Below, piece after piece: positions 13,173 through 21,794 of a stretch of 43,853 bases of DNA. The stretch spans positions 1 through 43,853 of the forward strand of contig QCBL01000010.1 in NCBI GenBank assembly GCA_003281625.1, written 5' to 3'. The stretch comes from Prochlorococcus sp. AG-347-I04. Its GTDB lineage: Bacteria; Cyanobacteriota; Cyanobacteriia; PCC-6307; Cyanobiaceae. The first letter of the stretch is position 1. Each line of letters starts with the position of its first letter. Made by a program: the position numbers and the translations under genes. Under the pieces are notes generated by a model. That model worked only from the letters and a program-made list of their open reading frames with translations, ran no database searches and was not told where the DNA came from.

Positions 13173-13988
13173 GTGGGGAAGAATACTCGTACAATATTAA
13201 TTTGTTCAGGCAAAGGCGGGGTTGGTAAAACAACTTTAACTGCAAACCTAGGTATAGCTCTTGCTAATAGTGGAGCAACAACAGCTGTACTAGATGCTGA
13301 TTTTGGCTTAAGAAATTTAGATCTTCTTCTAGGATTAGAAAATCGCATCATTTATACGGCTCAAGATGTTCTAGACAAGAATTGTCGTCTTGACCAAGCA
13401 TTGGTTAGACATAAAAAAGAACCTAATCTTGCTCTTCTACCTGCTGGAGATCCAAGAATGTTGGATTGGATGAAGCCCGAAGATATGAAAAAGATTAGTG
13501 AGCTACTTAGTGAGAACTTTGATTTTGTCTTAGTTGATTGCCCTGCTGGTGTAGAAGATGGCTTTAAAAATGCTCTTGCAGCGTGTAAAGAGGCTATTGT
13601 TGTTACTAACCCAGAATTATCTGCAGTACGAGACGCCGATAGAGTAATAGGTATTCTTAATACTTCAGATATTGAGCCTATCCAACTTGTAATCAATAGA
13701 GTTCGCCCTAACATGATGGCTAGTCAGGAAATGTTATCTATCGAAGATGTTCAAGGGATTCTTTCTTTGCCTTTGTTAGGTATTGTTTTAGAAGATGAAC
13801 AGGTAATAATAAGTACAAATAAAGGAGAACCACTGACACTTTCAGATGGTAGATCTCCTGCAAAAAAATGTTATTTAAATGTTTCTCAAAGACTTACAAA
13901 TAAAGATGTACCAATTATCGATCCAAAAAAAGAAGGCAAAAGTCTTAAAGATAAATTCATGAGATTAATGCAAACAAAGGTTTTTTAA
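13173..13988 (+). CDS. minD: Septum site-determining protein MinD
   Basis: MinD is a membrane-cycling ATPase that carries MinC and responds to MinE, placing the division site. The 271-residue product starts [20 protein letters not shown], with the deviant Walker A (GKGGVGKTT) of ParA/MinD proteins. It also has [14 protein letters not shown] and the [10 protein letters not shown] switch region. The C-terminus, [11 protein letters not shown], is an amphipathic helix suited to membrane binding. The start codon is GTG at 13173; no ATG sits at the right place before the Walker motif. minE begins 1 base after the stop, so the two genes are probably translationally coupled. Confidence 0.97.
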   Translation: MGKNTRTILICSGKGGVGKTTLTANLGIALANSGATTAVLDADFGLRNLDLLLGLENRIIYTAQDVLDKNCRLDQALVRHKKEPNLALLPAGDPRMLDWMKPEDMKKISELLSENFDFVLVDCPAGVEDGFKNALAACKEAIVVTNPELSAVRDADRVIGILNTSDIEPIQLVINRVRPNMMASQEMLSIEDVQGILSLPLLGIVLEDEQVIISTNKGEPLTLSDGRSPAKKCYLNVSQRLTNKDVPIIDPKKEGKSLKDKFMRLMQTKVF

Positions 13989-13989
13989 A

Positions 13990-14334
13990 ATGATGACTCT
14001 CAGAGATCTTATAAATAAATTATTAGGCAGAGAAACGTCTAGTGCAAATACTGCTAGAGAAAGATTACAACTTGTACTTGCTCATGACAGAGTTGATATG
14101 AGTTCATTAACAACTGATCTTTTAGATAAAATGAGGAAAGAAATCCTTGATGTTGTTGCTAAATATGTTGAAATTGATTTCGAAGAGGTGGCAGTAAGTT
14201 TAGAGACTGAGGATAGAATGACCGCATTAGTTGCCAATTTACCAATCAAAAGAACTATTTCAGGAGAAATAAAATTCAAAAAAACTGATAATACTGATAA
14301 AACTGATAAAGCTAATAAAGATATCAAAAAGTAA
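13990..14334 (+). CDS. minE: Cell division topological specificity factor MinE
   Basis: MinE stimulates the MinD ATPase and drives Min oscillation. The 114-residue product has the N-terminal amphipathic segment ([13 protein letters not shown]), the MinD-contact region ([19 protein letters not shown]) and the dimerisation domain ending near PIKRTISG (about residue 92). After this comes a charged tail, [19 protein letters not shown], built from a 9-base tandem repeat at 14284-14319. This makes the protein longer than the roughly 90-residue E. coli form. Adjacent Met codons leave the exact start ambiguous by one residue. It is the last gene of the min cluster, followed by tRNA-Thr. Confidence 0.95.
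   Translation: MMTLRDLINKLLGRETSSANTARERLQLVLAHDRVDMSSLTTDLLDKMRKEILDVVAKYVEIDFEEVAVSLETEDRMTALVANLPIKRTISGEIKFKKTDNTDKTDKANKDIKK
14284..14319 (+). repeat. 9-base tandem repeat in the 3' end of minE
   Basis: Four in-frame copies of ACTGATAAA occur, the first ending AAT and the last changed to GCTAATAAA. They encode [12 protein letters not shown] at residues 99-110 of MinE, beyond the conserved domain. Copy number could vary between strains. Confidence 0.85.
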
Positions 14335-14399
14335 TAAATTTAAAAAAAGCAAAAAAAATACTGATAATTGACCCTACCTAATTGTAAGATAAATAGATT

Positions 14400-14471
14400 G
14401 CCGGCTTAGCTCAGCGGTAGAGCAGCGCTTTTGTAAAGCGAAGGTCATCAGTTCAAATCTGTTAGCCGGCA
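14400..14471 (+). tRNA. tRNA-Thr (TGT anticodon)
   Basis: A 72-nt cloverleaf is visible. The acceptor stem is GCCGGCT/AGCCGGC, the D-stem GCTC/GAGC, and the anticodon loop TTTGTAA gives anticodon TGT for ACA codons. The T-loop is TTCAAAT and the discriminator base is A. Two stem positions do not pair: G27 with A43 and T50 with T64. CCA is not encoded. The intact acceptor and D stems and normal loops argue for a working gene. Confidence 0.93.
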
Positions 14472-14482
14472 TTTTAATTTAT

Positions 14483-14650
14483 TTAATTCTGTTCAATACT
14501 CTTCGCTGAAAATAAAAAGATTAAACCTACTAAAGCGATGATAGGAAAAAATCTTATTTCGAAAAAATACTCTAAAAAAGATGCAAGGGGTTCAAATATC
14601 CAAAAAGTAAAAAATTGAATTATTAAAACAAAAAATAATAATAAAAACAT
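14483..14650 (-). CDS. Small 55-residue membrane protein of unknown function
   Basis: Read on the minus strand, this small frame starts MFLLLFFVLIIQFFTFWIFE and ends FLFSAKSIEQN. It has two hydrophobic stretches (about residues 2-19 and 34-48) joined by a short loop with a few charges. Its ATG overlaps the TAA of tsaC by one base (TAATG), a classic coupling arrangement, which is the main argument that it is real. I recognise no family. It ends 11 bases from tRNA-Thr, which lies on the other strand. AT-rich codons inflate Phe, Leu and Ile, so chance membrane-like character is possible. Confidence 0.6.
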   Translation of the reverse strand: MFLLLFFVLIIQFFTFWIFEPLASFLEYFFEIRFFPIIALVGLIFLFSAKSIEQN

Positions 14651-15231
14651 TAATACAATTCCCTAACTAATACTTCTCCTTCTCTAATCAGCCTCCAATC
14701 TCCACTTTTCTTCCAAAATATAATAGTACTAGCTTTTCCACTTGTCTTTTCCCAAGGGATAGGGCCCAAAATTTTTACAGAAGGGAAGTCTAGAGCAATA
14801 CCTTCAACTGAAATTGATCCTTTAAAACCTGAAATATTTGCACTTGAAGTTAACAATGGGCCTGTTTCTCTCATCAGAGATTGAGCCATATATGAATTTG
14901 GAATCCTCAAACCAAGAGTAAAATCATTGCTTGTAAGAATTGTACTCTGCTTTTCTGAAGCGGGAATAACCATTGTCAAAGCTCCAGGCCAATATTTTGA
15001 AGCTATATTTTCGTAATCTTCTTTAGCTGATTCGTGAACATAATCGATTAATTGTTTGTGTTCTGATCCCATAAGAATTAAAGGTTTGTCTCTTTCCCTT
15101 TTTTTTAACTCATAAATAGTATTTGAAAATTTTGGCAAACATCCAATTGCAGGTAATGTGTCAGTTGGAAAAATGATAGGCAAACCACTTTTAAGCGTCT
15201 TCAAAGCGGTTTTGCAGTCTACTAAATTCAT
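14650..15231 (-). CDS. tsaC: Threonylcarbamoyl-AMP synthase (TsaC/Sua5 family)
   Basis: This enzyme makes threonylcarbamoyl-AMP from threonine, bicarbonate and ATP, the first step of the t6A37 tRNA modification. The 193-residue product has the YrdC fold. The N-terminal PTDTLPAIGC, the KKRERDKPLILMG nucleotide-binding run, WPGALTMVIPAS and GLRIPNS are all present, along with GPLLTSSANISG. The length fits the short TsaC/YrdC form without the extra Sua5 domain. It starts 23 bases after prmC on the same strand and overlaps the next small gene by one base. With prmC it forms a small translation-factor cluster downstream of psbM. Confidence 0.93.
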   Translation of the reverse strand: MNLVDCKTALKTLKSGLPIIFPTDTLPAIGCLPKFSNTIYELKKRERDKPLILMGSEHKQLIDYVHESAKEDYENIASKYWPGALTMVIPASEKQSTILTSNDFTLGLRIPNSYMAQSLMRETGPLLTSSANISGFKGSISVEGIALDFPSVKILGPIPWEKTSGKASTIIFWKKSGDWRLIREGEVLVRELY

Positions 15232-15254
15232 TTAAATTATGCACCTACAATAAT

Positions 15255-16124
15255 TTATTTATATCTACCAATGGTAAACCTACCAATACCTGAAAGATCT
15301 TTCACGATTTCTATTGATGTAAATTTATTTTTAAAGAGTAGTTGTTTTACTTTTTCACCTTGATCAAAATGGTTCTCTAAAATTAGCCAGCCCTTCTCTT
15401 TTAAAAAGAATGGTGCTTTTTGTATTATTTCTTTAATATGTTTTAAACCATCTTCACCGCCTAATAAAGCAACTTTAGGTTCAAAATCTTTAACTTCTTT
15501 AGGTAATTTTTCATAAGTACCTTGAGGAATATATGGCGGGTTTGAAATAGCGAGGTCTAATTTTCCTTTAAACCCTTCAAGAGGTGACCACCAATTTCCA
15601 CAATAAAATTTTAAATTTGATTTTTTATAAGAATTTATATAATTTTTATTGGCTATTTCTAATGCATCTCGATCAATATCAGTTGCTACTACGTCGCTAA
15701 ATGGATAAGCCAATGCCAAAGAAATACTTATAGCGCCTGATCCGGTTCCTAATTCAGCAAAAAATAATTTTTCTGACTTTTTTTTAAATATATTGAAGAC
15801 AATATCAACTATGAGTTCTGTTTCTGGTCTAGGAATGAGTACTTTGTTTGTAACTTTTAATTTCAAGTCTCGCCAAAAAGTTATTCCACAAAGATATTGA
15901 ATTGGGCAAGATTCTATTAAGTGTTCATTCCAAATAGATTCTAAAAACTCTAAGTTTTTTCTTAAATGTAAATTTATCTCAGGACTTATGCTTATCAGGT
16001 TTTGATCACTAATCGATATACCGCCTATACAATCAAGTAAAACAGCAAAAGATTGTTGATCACCACCTTTAGAAAGTTGCTTTTTTTTCCAAAATAAAAA
16101 TTCTTCTACAGGAATGCTAAGCAT
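15255..16124 (-). CDS. prmC: Release factor glutamine methyltransferase PrmC (HemK)
   Basis: PrmC methylates the glutamine of the GGQ motif in peptide-chain release factors, which speeds termination. The 289-residue product has an N-terminal helical domain with the QYLCGITFWRDL region (76-87) and LIPRPETE (97-103). Then come the SAM-binding motif AELGTGSGAISISLA (123-137) and the diagnostic NPPY at 195-198. Length is typical. Its ATG lies 11 bases after the psbM stop on the same strand, and tsaC follows after 23 bases, so the three are likely one transcript. Confidence 0.95.
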   Translation of the reverse strand: MLSIPVEEFLFWKKKQLSKGGDQQSFAVLLDCIGGISISDQNLISISPEINLHLRKNLEFLESIWNEHLIESCPIQYLCGITFWRDLKLKVTNKVLIPRPETELIVDIVFNIFKKKSEKLFFAELGTGSGAISISLALAYPFSDVVATDIDRDALEIANKNYINSYKKSNLKFYCGNWWSPLEGFKGKLDLAISNPPYIPQGTYEKLPKEVKDFEPKVALLGGEDGLKHIKEIIQKAPFFLKEKGWLILENHFDQGEKVKQLLFKNKFTSIEIVKDLSGIGRFTIGRYK

Positions 16125-16135
16125 TTATAAAAGCA

Positions 16136-16288
16136 TTAGCGTTTTGGCCCAAGCCTACCTTTGCTAGAGTCGGAATAGAAACTTGATTTTTCTCCATCTT
16201 GAGTAGAAATAAATAAACCTATTAGGAATATTGTTGGCACCCCTACAAACAAAAGACTAGCTACGAATCCAAAATTAGTTGTTTCCAT
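16136..16288 (-). CDS. psbM: Photosystem II protein PsbM with an extended C-terminus
   Basis: PsbM is a one-helix subunit at the photosystem II dimer interface. The 50-residue product starts METTNFGFVASLLFVGVPTI and has a single membrane helix, closely matching the N-terminus and helix of PsbM. The usual protein ends after about 33-36 residues. Here a polar tail (STQDGEKSSFYSDSSKGRLG and PKR, about residues 30-50) continues on the far side of the helix. It lies between a ferredoxin gene and prmC, 11 bases before the latter. The small size makes it easy to miss, but the N-terminal match is clear. Confidence 0.92.
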   Translation of the reverse strand: METTNFGFVASLLFVGVPTIFLIGLFISTQDGEKSSFYSDSSKGRLGPKR

Positions 16289-16394
16289 TTAATTTAGTAG
16301 TTCTATAATTTAGTAATATGACTATAGACATATAACTTAGAATAAAGTGGAAAAATAAACAAAATTTATTAAGTGATTTACAGTCTTAAACAAT

Positions 16395-16757
16395 TCAGCG
16401 AGGTAATGTTTTATTTTCACTAATTTTTTTTAGTTCTTCCAAATTTGAGGGAGGGGATTGTGGTTTTGTTAAAATAACTGAAGAGGATTTAATCAATGTT
16501 TGGCATGCAAGTCGCCAATTTTCTGGTCTATTCTTGAGTTTTTCTTCTTCAACAGGTGTAAGAGGGCTCAAAGAATTTTTGTTTCCACCTTCAACGGAAA
16601 TAAAACATGTACTGCATTGTCCAGCTCCTCCGCAATTTCCTAAAATACCTTTTAAACCATAAAGTTGTAAATTTTCTTTCATTACCAATTCCCTTAAATT
16701 TTCACCAGGATTGCATTGGACTTCTAAATCCTCACGGATAAATCTAATAGTTGCCAT
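16395..16757 (-). CDS. 2Fe-2S ferredoxin-like protein
   Basis: This 120-residue plant-type 2Fe-2S ferredoxin has cluster ligands at Cys42, Cys48, Cys51 and Cys85 (C-x5-C-x2-C-x33-C; GNCGGAGQCSTC and RLACQ). The spacing before the second cysteine differs from the C-x4-C of the main photosynthetic ferredoxin PetF. A 30-residue tail rich in Pro, Glu and Lys follows. It is therefore probably a specialised ferredoxin, not the main photosystem I acceptor; its partner is unknown. It lies 106 bases upstream of psbM on the same strand and is divergent from psbB, with 222 bases between starts. Confidence 0.85.
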   Translation of the reverse strand: MATIRFIREDLEVQCNPGENLRELVMKENLQLYGLKGILGNCGGAGQCSTCFISVEGGNKNSLSPLTPVEEEKLKNRPENWRLACQTLIKSSSVILTKPQSPPSNLEELKKISENKTLPR

Positions 16758-16927
16758 TTTTTTAGTTATTTTTCTTATTTTGGCGTTTTACTTTGAGAAT
16801 TGTGACCAAAATATTAACAATTTTTAGTTAAAAATTCCTTGTAAACTTAGTCCTGCAAATTGATTTGCCCTAATTTTTCGAGAAAATAAATTTATTTACA
16901 AAAGTCCCTCAAAGACTAAAAAACCCT

Positions 16928-16933
16928 TACTAT
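16928..16933 (+). promoter_or_regulatory. Candidate -10 box for psbB
   Basis: TACTAT lies 46 bases upstream of the psbB start. No good -35 box is found 16-18 bases further up, which is common for picocyanobacterial promoters. The predicted start near 16940 would leave a 5' leader of about 40 nt. This is a weak, pattern-only call. Confidence 0.3.
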
Positions 16934-16979
16934 CGTGATGTTTAGCTGTTTAAACAGCATAGTTACTAGAAATTAACCG

Positions 16980-18503
16980 ATGGGATTGCCTTGGTATCGA
17001 GTTCACACGGTAGTTATTAACGACCCTGGTCGACTACTCGCTGTGCATCTTATGCATACTGCATTATTAGCCGGCTGGGCCGGTTCTATGGCTCTTTATG
17101 AATTAGCCATTTTTGATCCTTCTGATGCTGTTCTCAATCCTATGTGGAGACAGGGGATGTACGTTATGCCTTTCATGGCGAGACTTGGTATCACAAGTAG
17201 TTGGAACGGATGGGATATTACGGGTGCTACAGGAGTGGACCCTGGATTCTGGAGTTTTGAAGGTGTTGCAGCAGCACACATAGTATTTAGTGGACTATTG
17301 ATGTTGGCTTCTATTTGGCACTGGACATACTGGGATTTAGATCTATGGGAAGATTCAAGAACTGGTGAGCCTGCTCTTGATTTGCCAAGAATATTCGGAA
17401 TTCACCTACTCCTAGCTGGACTTACATGTTTTGGTTTTGGAGCTTTTCATTGTGCCAACGTTGGGATTTGGGTTTCTGATCCTTATGGTTTAACTGGTCA
17501 TGTAGAGCCTGTAGCACCTTCTTGGGGAGTAGAAGGATTTAACCCCTTCAATCCAGGAGGGATTGTTGCTAATCATATTGCTGCTGGACTTATGGGGATT
17601 ATTGGGGGGATTTTTCACATTACCAATAGACCCGGAGAAAGACTTTATAGAGCATTAAAACTTGGAAGCCTTGAAGGAGTTCTGGCTAGTGCTCTAGCGG
17701 CAGTCTTATTTGTTTCTTTTGTTGTTTCAGGAACAATGTGGTACGGTTCTGCGACAACTCCAGTCGAATTATTTGGTCCTACCAGATACCAATGGGATTC
17801 AGGCTATTTCAAAACTGAAATTAATAGAAGGGTTCAAGCTGCAATAGATGATGGGGCCACTAAAGAAGAGGCATATGCATCTATTCCAGAGAAGTTAGCC
17901 TTCTACGATTATGTTGGGAATAGTCCTGCAAAAGGAGGTCTATTTAGAGTTGGAGCTCTCGTTAATGGTGATGGTTTACCAACTGGTTGGCAAGGTCATA
18001 TTGCATTTCAAGATAAAGAAGGTAACGAGTTAGAAGTTAGACGAATTCCTAATTTCTTTGAAAACTTTCCTGTCATCCTTGAAGACAAAGAAGGTAATGT
18101 AAGAGCAGACATTCCATTTAGAAGAGCTGAAGCAAAGTATTCATTTGAACAGACTGGGATCACTGCAACTATCTATGGAGGAGATCTTAATGGTCAAACA
18201 TTTACTGATCCTGCAGTAGTTAAAAGATTAGCTAGAAAGGCTCAACTTGGAGAAGCATTCAAGTTTGACAGAGATACTTATAAATCCGACGGTGTATTCC
18301 GAAGCTCACCACGAGCGTGGTTTACATATGCACATTTATGTTTCGGATTGCTATTCTTGTTTGGGCACTGGTGGCACGCTTCAAGAACTCTTTACAGAAA
18401 TTCCTTTGCTGGTATTGATGCTGAGATTGGAGACCAAGTTGAATTTGGTTTATTCAAGAAGCTTGGTGACGAATCCACAAGAAGAATCCCTGGAAGGGCT
18501 TAA
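16980..18503 (+). CDS. psbB: Photosystem II CP47 chlorophyll protein (PsbB)
   Basis: CP47 is the inner antenna of photosystem II, binding chlorophyll and passing excitation to the D1/D2 core. The 507-residue product opens [20 protein letters not shown] and has six membrane helices with chlorophyll-ligating histidines such as those in [11 protein letters not shown] and [12 protein letters not shown] large lumenal loop lies between helices V and VI (about 260-445). Length matches the family. It is followed by psbT after 23 bases and then a strong hairpin terminator, so psbB-psbT forms one unit; psbH and psbN are not next to it here. Identification is firm. Confidence 0.99.
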   Translation: MGLPWYRVHTVVINDPGRLLAVHLMHTALLAGWAGSMALYELAIFDPSDAVLNPMWRQGMYVMPFMARLGITSSWNGWDITGATGVDPGFWSFEGVAAAHIVFSGLLMLASIWHWTYWDLDLWEDSRTGEPALDLPRIFGIHLLLAGLTCFGFGAFHCANVGIWVSDPYGLTGHVEPVAPSWGVEGFNPFNPGGIVANHIAAGLMGIIGGIFHITNRPGERLYRALKLGSLEGVLASALAAVLFVSFVVSGTMWYGSATTPVELFGPTRYQWDSGYFKTEINRRVQAAIDDGATKEEAYASIPEKLAFYDYVGNSPAKGGLFRVGALVNGDGLPTGWQGHIAFQDKEGNELEVRRIPNFFENFPVILEDKEGNVRADIPFRRAEAKYSFEQTGITATIYGGDLNGQTFTDPAVVKRLARKAQLGEAFKFDRDTYKSDGVFRSSPRAWFTYAHLCFGLLFLFGHWWHASRTLYRNSFAGIDAEIGDQVEFGLFKKLGDESTRRIPGRA

Positions 18504-18526
18504 ACTAAACTTTATTATTTAATCTT

Positions 18527-18625
18527 ATGGAAGCTTTCGCTTACGTTCTTATTCTCACTCTCGCAGTTGTTACTTTGTTCTTTGCTGTCGCCTTTAGAGA
18601 CCCACCTAAATTTGATAGAAAATGA
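18527..18625 (+). CDS. psbT: Photosystem II protein PsbT
   Basis: PsbT is a one-helix photosystem II subunit at the dimer interface near D1 and CP47. The product is 32 residues, starting [20 protein letters not shown] and ending in the polar run [10 protein letters not shown], a close match to the family. It lies 23 bases after psbB on the same strand, its standard neighbour, and is followed 8 bases later by a hairpin terminator. It is short but unmistakable. Confidence 0.97.
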   Translation: MEAFAYVLILTLAVVTLFFAVAFRDPPKFDRK

Positions 18626-18633
18626 ACTAAGGG

Positions 18634-18662
18634 AAAAAACCTCTTTAATAAGAGGTTTTTTT
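18634..18662 (+). terminator. Rho-independent terminator of psbB-psbT
   Basis: AAAAAACCTCTT, a TAAT loop and AAGAGGTTTTTTT form a perfect stem with a T-run, 8 bases after the psbT stop. Confidence 0.88.
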
Positions 18663-18722
18663 ACTTTTCATAATTAAGATATTACTCTACTATTAGAGTT
18701 GTAGTGCAGCTTATTTCACCAC

Positions 18723-19202
18723 ATGCAGTGTCCAACCTGTCAAAACACCGATAGCAGAGTTTTGGAATCAAGATCTGCTGATAGTGGTAAAAGTGTTCGA
18801 AGAAGAAGAGAGTGCCTAAATTGCAGCTTTAGATTTACAACTTATGAAAGAGTTGAGTCAATGCCAGTTTCAGTTATAAAGAAAGACGGCAGCAGAGAAT
18901 TATTTGATAAACAAAAATTATTTACTGGTATATCAAGAGCTTGCGAAAAGACCAACTTCAGCAGTGAAGCAATTGTAAATTTCGTAGATGGAATTGAATC
19001 ACAAATCGTCCAAGACTCTAATAAAGATATTAAATCTTCACAAATTGGAGAATTAATACTTAAAAATCTTAGGAAAGAAAACGAAGTCGCCTATATAAGA
19101 TACGCCTCAGTTTACAGAAAATTTAATGGGGTAAAAGACTTTATTTCTACACTTGAATCTCTTAAAGGGAGTTCAAAAAACCAATTAGCTTCAATTTCAT
19201 AA
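18723..19202 (+). CDS. nrdR: Transcriptional repressor NrdR
   Basis: NrdR is an ATP/dATP-sensing zinc-finger repressor of ribonucleotide reductase genes. The 159-residue product begins [17 protein letters not shown]. The zinc ribbon is formed by Cys3, Cys6, Cys31 and Cys34 ([15 protein letters not shown]), followed by the ATP-cone domain from [16 protein letters not shown] (about residue 51) onward. Length is typical. It lies between the psbT terminator and rpsA as a probable single-gene unit. Its target boxes should lie near nrd genes, which are not in this window. Confidence 0.96.
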   Translation: MQCPTCQNTDSRVLESRSADSGKSVRRRRECLNCSFRFTTYERVESMPVSVIKKDGSRELFDKQKLFTGISRACEKTNFSSEAIVNFVDGIESQIVQDSNKDIKSSQIGELILKNLRKENEVAYIRYASVYRKFNGVKDFISTLESLKGSSKNQLASIS

Positions 19203-19282
19203 AATTCAGCATCTTTAAGTGTAGAATAAATATCACAAATCTTTTTTGCTATTGGTTTGCAGGCTAGTAGCATTCCTTTCTA

Positions 19283-19297
19283 ACTACCTTAGGTAGT
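19283..19297 (+). promoter_or_regulatory. Palindrome in the rpsA leader
   Basis: ACTACCTTAGGTAGT is a perfect palindrome around one central base, 14 bases upstream of the rpsA ATG. As RNA it can form a short hairpin over the ribosome-binding region; as DNA it could be an operator. Which, if either, is unknown. Confidence 0.4.
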
Positions 19298-19311
19298 CTG
19301 CGATACATCAA

Positions 19312-20403
19312 ATGAACGAAAATTCTTCTCAAACCATTAAAGAACTTTCTGAGGATCAAGAAACTAAAAATACGTCTGACTTAGATAATATTTCAGCATC
19401 GCAAAATGAGGAAGATTTATCATTCGAGAATAGCGAGATACCTTCAGCAGATTCATCCTCCAGCAGAACAAATACGGATTTTGACAACGCAGGATTCACT
19501 CAAGAAGAATTTGCATCTCTTTTAGGTAAATATGACTATAATTTCAAGCCTGGCGATCTAGTTAAAGGCACCGTTTTTGCTCTAGAGCCAAAAGGGGCAA
19601 TGATAGATATCGGGGCTAAAACAGCTGCATTTATGCCTGTTCAGGAGGTTTCAATAAATAGAGTTGAAGGACTTAATGATGTTTTACAACCTTCAGAAAG
19701 TAGAGAATTCTTCATAATGAGCGAAGAAAATGAAGATGGCCAATTAGCTCTCTCCATTAGAAGAATTGAATATCAAAGAGCATGGGAAAGGGTTAGACAA
19801 CTCCAGAAAGAAGATGCAACTATATATTCTGAAGTTTTTGCAACGAACAGAGGTGGTGCTCTTGTTAGGGTAGAGGGCTTGAGAGGTTTTATCCCAGGTT
19901 CTCATATAAGTGCTCGAAAAATCAAAGATGACTTAGAAGGTGAATACTTACCTTTAAAATTTCTTGAAGTTGATGAAGAGAGAAATAGATTAGTGCTAAG
20001 TCATAGAAGAGCTTTAGTTGAGAAAAAAATGAACCGACTTGAGGTAGGCGAAGTTGTTGTTGGTTCTGTAAAAGGTATTAAACCTTATGGAGCCTTTATC
20101 GATATTGGTGGAGTTAGTGGTCTATTACACATTTCTGAGATTAGTCATGAACATATTGAGACTCCTCATAATATTTTAAATGTAAATGATCAAATGAAAG
20201 TCATGATAATTGACCTTGATTCAGAAAGAGGAAGAATTTCATTATCTACTAAAGCACTTGAACCAGAACCAGGAGATATGCTAACTGACCCTCAAAAAGT
20301 TTTTAGTAAAGCTGAAGAAATGGCTGCGAAATACAAACAAATGTTATTTGAACAAACTGACGATAATGAAGGTACCTCATCAGCTGCAGCTGAAAAAGTA
20401 TAA
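19312..20403 (+). CDS. rpsA: 30S ribosomal protein S1
   Basis: S1 helps the 30S subunit bind mRNA. The 363-residue protein has an acidic, Ser/Asn-rich N-terminal extension of about 75 residues. Three S1 RNA-binding domains follow: about 80-150 (PGDLVKGTVFALEPKGAMID), 165-235 (SEVFATNRGGALVRVEGLRG) and 245-320 (VGEVVVGSVKGIKPYGAFID). Cyanobacterial and chloroplast S1 proteins have three domains, fewer than E. coli's six, so the length is normal. The C-terminal tail is acidic. It lies between nrdR and metK with a spacer on each side. Confidence 0.95.
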   Translation: MNENSSQTIKELSEDQETKNTSDLDNISASQNEEDLSFENSEIPSADSSSSRTNTDFDNAGFTQEEFASLLGKYDYNFKPGDLVKGTVFALEPKGAMIDIGAKTAAFMPVQEVSINRVEGLNDVLQPSESREFFIMSEENEDGQLALSIRRIEYQRAWERVRQLQKEDATIYSEVFATNRGGALVRVEGLRGFIPGSHISARKIKDDLEGEYLPLKFLEVDEERNRLVLSHRRALVEKKMNRLEVGEVVVGSVKGIKPYGAFIDIGGVSGLLHISEISHEHIETPHNILNVNDQMKVMIIDLDSERGRISLSTKALEPEPGDMLTDPQKVFSKAEEMAAKYKQMLFEQTDDNEGTSSAAAEKV

Positions 20404-20540
20404 ATTCACTTATTTATTTTGTGCACGAATATTTGAACTTCAGCCACCTAATTCTTCTACAAGTATTTTTTAATTTACAAAAATTGATTTGTAACGATAC
20501 TCTAATCTAGGATAAAGACTAATTTCAAATTTATTTGTGA

Positions 20541-21782
20541 ATGAGTGATTTTATTTTCACTTCAGAATCCGTAACTGAAGGTCATCCTGACAAAATATGT
20601 GATCAAATTAGTGACGCTGTTTTAGATGCCTTATTAACAGAAGATCCAGATAGCAGAGTTGCATGCGAAACTGTTGTTAATACGGGTCTTTGTTTACTTA
20701 CTGGAGAAATAACTTCAAAAGCAAAAGTCGATTACATAAAACTTGTTAGGAATGTAATTAAAGAAATTGGATATGAAGGCTATAGAGCAGGTGGTTTTGA
20801 CTCAAATAGTTGCGCTGTTTTGGTGGCACTTGACGAGCAATCACCAGATATTTCACAAGGAGTAAACGATGCAGATGATGTTAACGATGATTTGGAAGAT
20901 AATACTGGAGCTGGTGATCAAGGCATAATGTTTGGCTATGCATGCGATGAGACTCCTGAATTAATGCCCTTACCGATTAGCTTGGCTCATAGACTAGCCA
21001 TTCAACTTGCCAAAGTGAGGCATGAAAAAGTTCTTAATTATCTACTTCCTGACGGTAAAACTCAAGTAAGCATTGATTACGAAAAGGGGTTACCAGTCTC
21101 TATTAACACGATTTTAATTTCAACTCAACATAATCCTGAAATTGATGGGATAACAAATGAAGAAGAAATTCGGCAAAGAATAAAAGAAGATTTATGGATG
21201 CATGTTGTAATTCCAGCTACTGAAGATTTAGAAATCAAACCAAACATTAGCAAGACAAAATTTCTAGTTAACCCCACTGGAAAATTTGTCATAGGGGGGC
21301 CTCAAGGAGATGCGGGGCTAACTGGCAGAAAAATTATTGTAGATACTTATGGTGGATATGCAAGACATGGAGGAGGGGCATTTTCTGGAAAAGACCCCAC
21401 AAAAGTAGATAGATCAGCCGCTTATGCAGCACGTTATGTAGCTAAAAGTATAGTTAAGGCAAAATTAGCAAAAAAAGCAGAAGTACAATTAAGTTATGCA
21501 ATTGGAGTAGCAAAACCAATTTCCATTCTTGTGGAAACTTTTGATACAGGTGTTATTTCACAAGCTAATTTAACTGAGCTAATTAAAGAGCATTTTGATT
21601 TAAGACCCGCAGCAATAATAAAAGAATTTAACTTAAGAAATCTACCAAAAAAAATGGGAGGTAAATTTTTTAGAAAGACTGCATCCTATGGACATTTTGG
21701 AAGAAGAGATCTTGAGCTCCCTTGGGAAGATGTAGAAGATAAAGCAGCCCAATTAGCCGAGGCTTCCAAAATATTTTTATAA
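20541..21782 (+). CDS. metK: S-adenosylmethionine synthetase
   Basis: MetK makes S-adenosylmethionine from methionine and ATP in the cytosol. The 413-residue product begins [20 protein letters not shown], the conserved N-terminus. It has [12 protein letters not shown] and the phosphate-binding [19 protein letters not shown]. Length is slightly above the E. coli enzyme, as usual in cyanobacteria. An FGGY sugar-kinase gene starts 12 bases after the stop and is probably co-transcribed. The 137-base upstream gap could hold regulatory RNA, but I do not recognise a known SAM riboswitch there. Confidence 0.98.
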   Translation: MSDFIFTSESVTEGHPDKICDQISDAVLDALLTEDPDSRVACETVVNTGLCLLTGEITSKAKVDYIKLVRNVIKEIGYEGYRAGGFDSNSCAVLVALDEQSPDISQGVNDADDVNDDLEDNTGAGDQGIMFGYACDETPELMPLPISLAHRLAIQLAKVRHEKVLNYLLPDGKTQVSIDYEKGLPVSINTILISTQHNPEIDGITNEEEIRQRIKEDLWMHVVIPATEDLEIKPNISKTKFLVNPTGKFVIGGPQGDAGLTGRKIIVDTYGGYARHGGGAFSGKDPTKVDRSAAYAARYVAKSIVKAKLAKKAEVQLSYAIGVAKPISILVETFDTGVISQANLTELIKEHFDLRPAAIIKEFNLRNLPKKMGGKFFRKTASYGHFGRRDLELPWEDVEDKAAQLAEASKIFL

Positions 21783-21794
21783 AATATTTTTTCT

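Noticed and set aside
13361..13714. 117-codon minus-strand frame opposite minD
   Set aside because: It is antisense to a confidently identified gene in a low-stop frame, and its translation has no recognisable family.
20404..20540. SAM riboswitch upstream of metK
   Set aside because: The gap is AT-rich, and I could not find a recognisable SAM riboswitch core or a clear anti-terminator pair.
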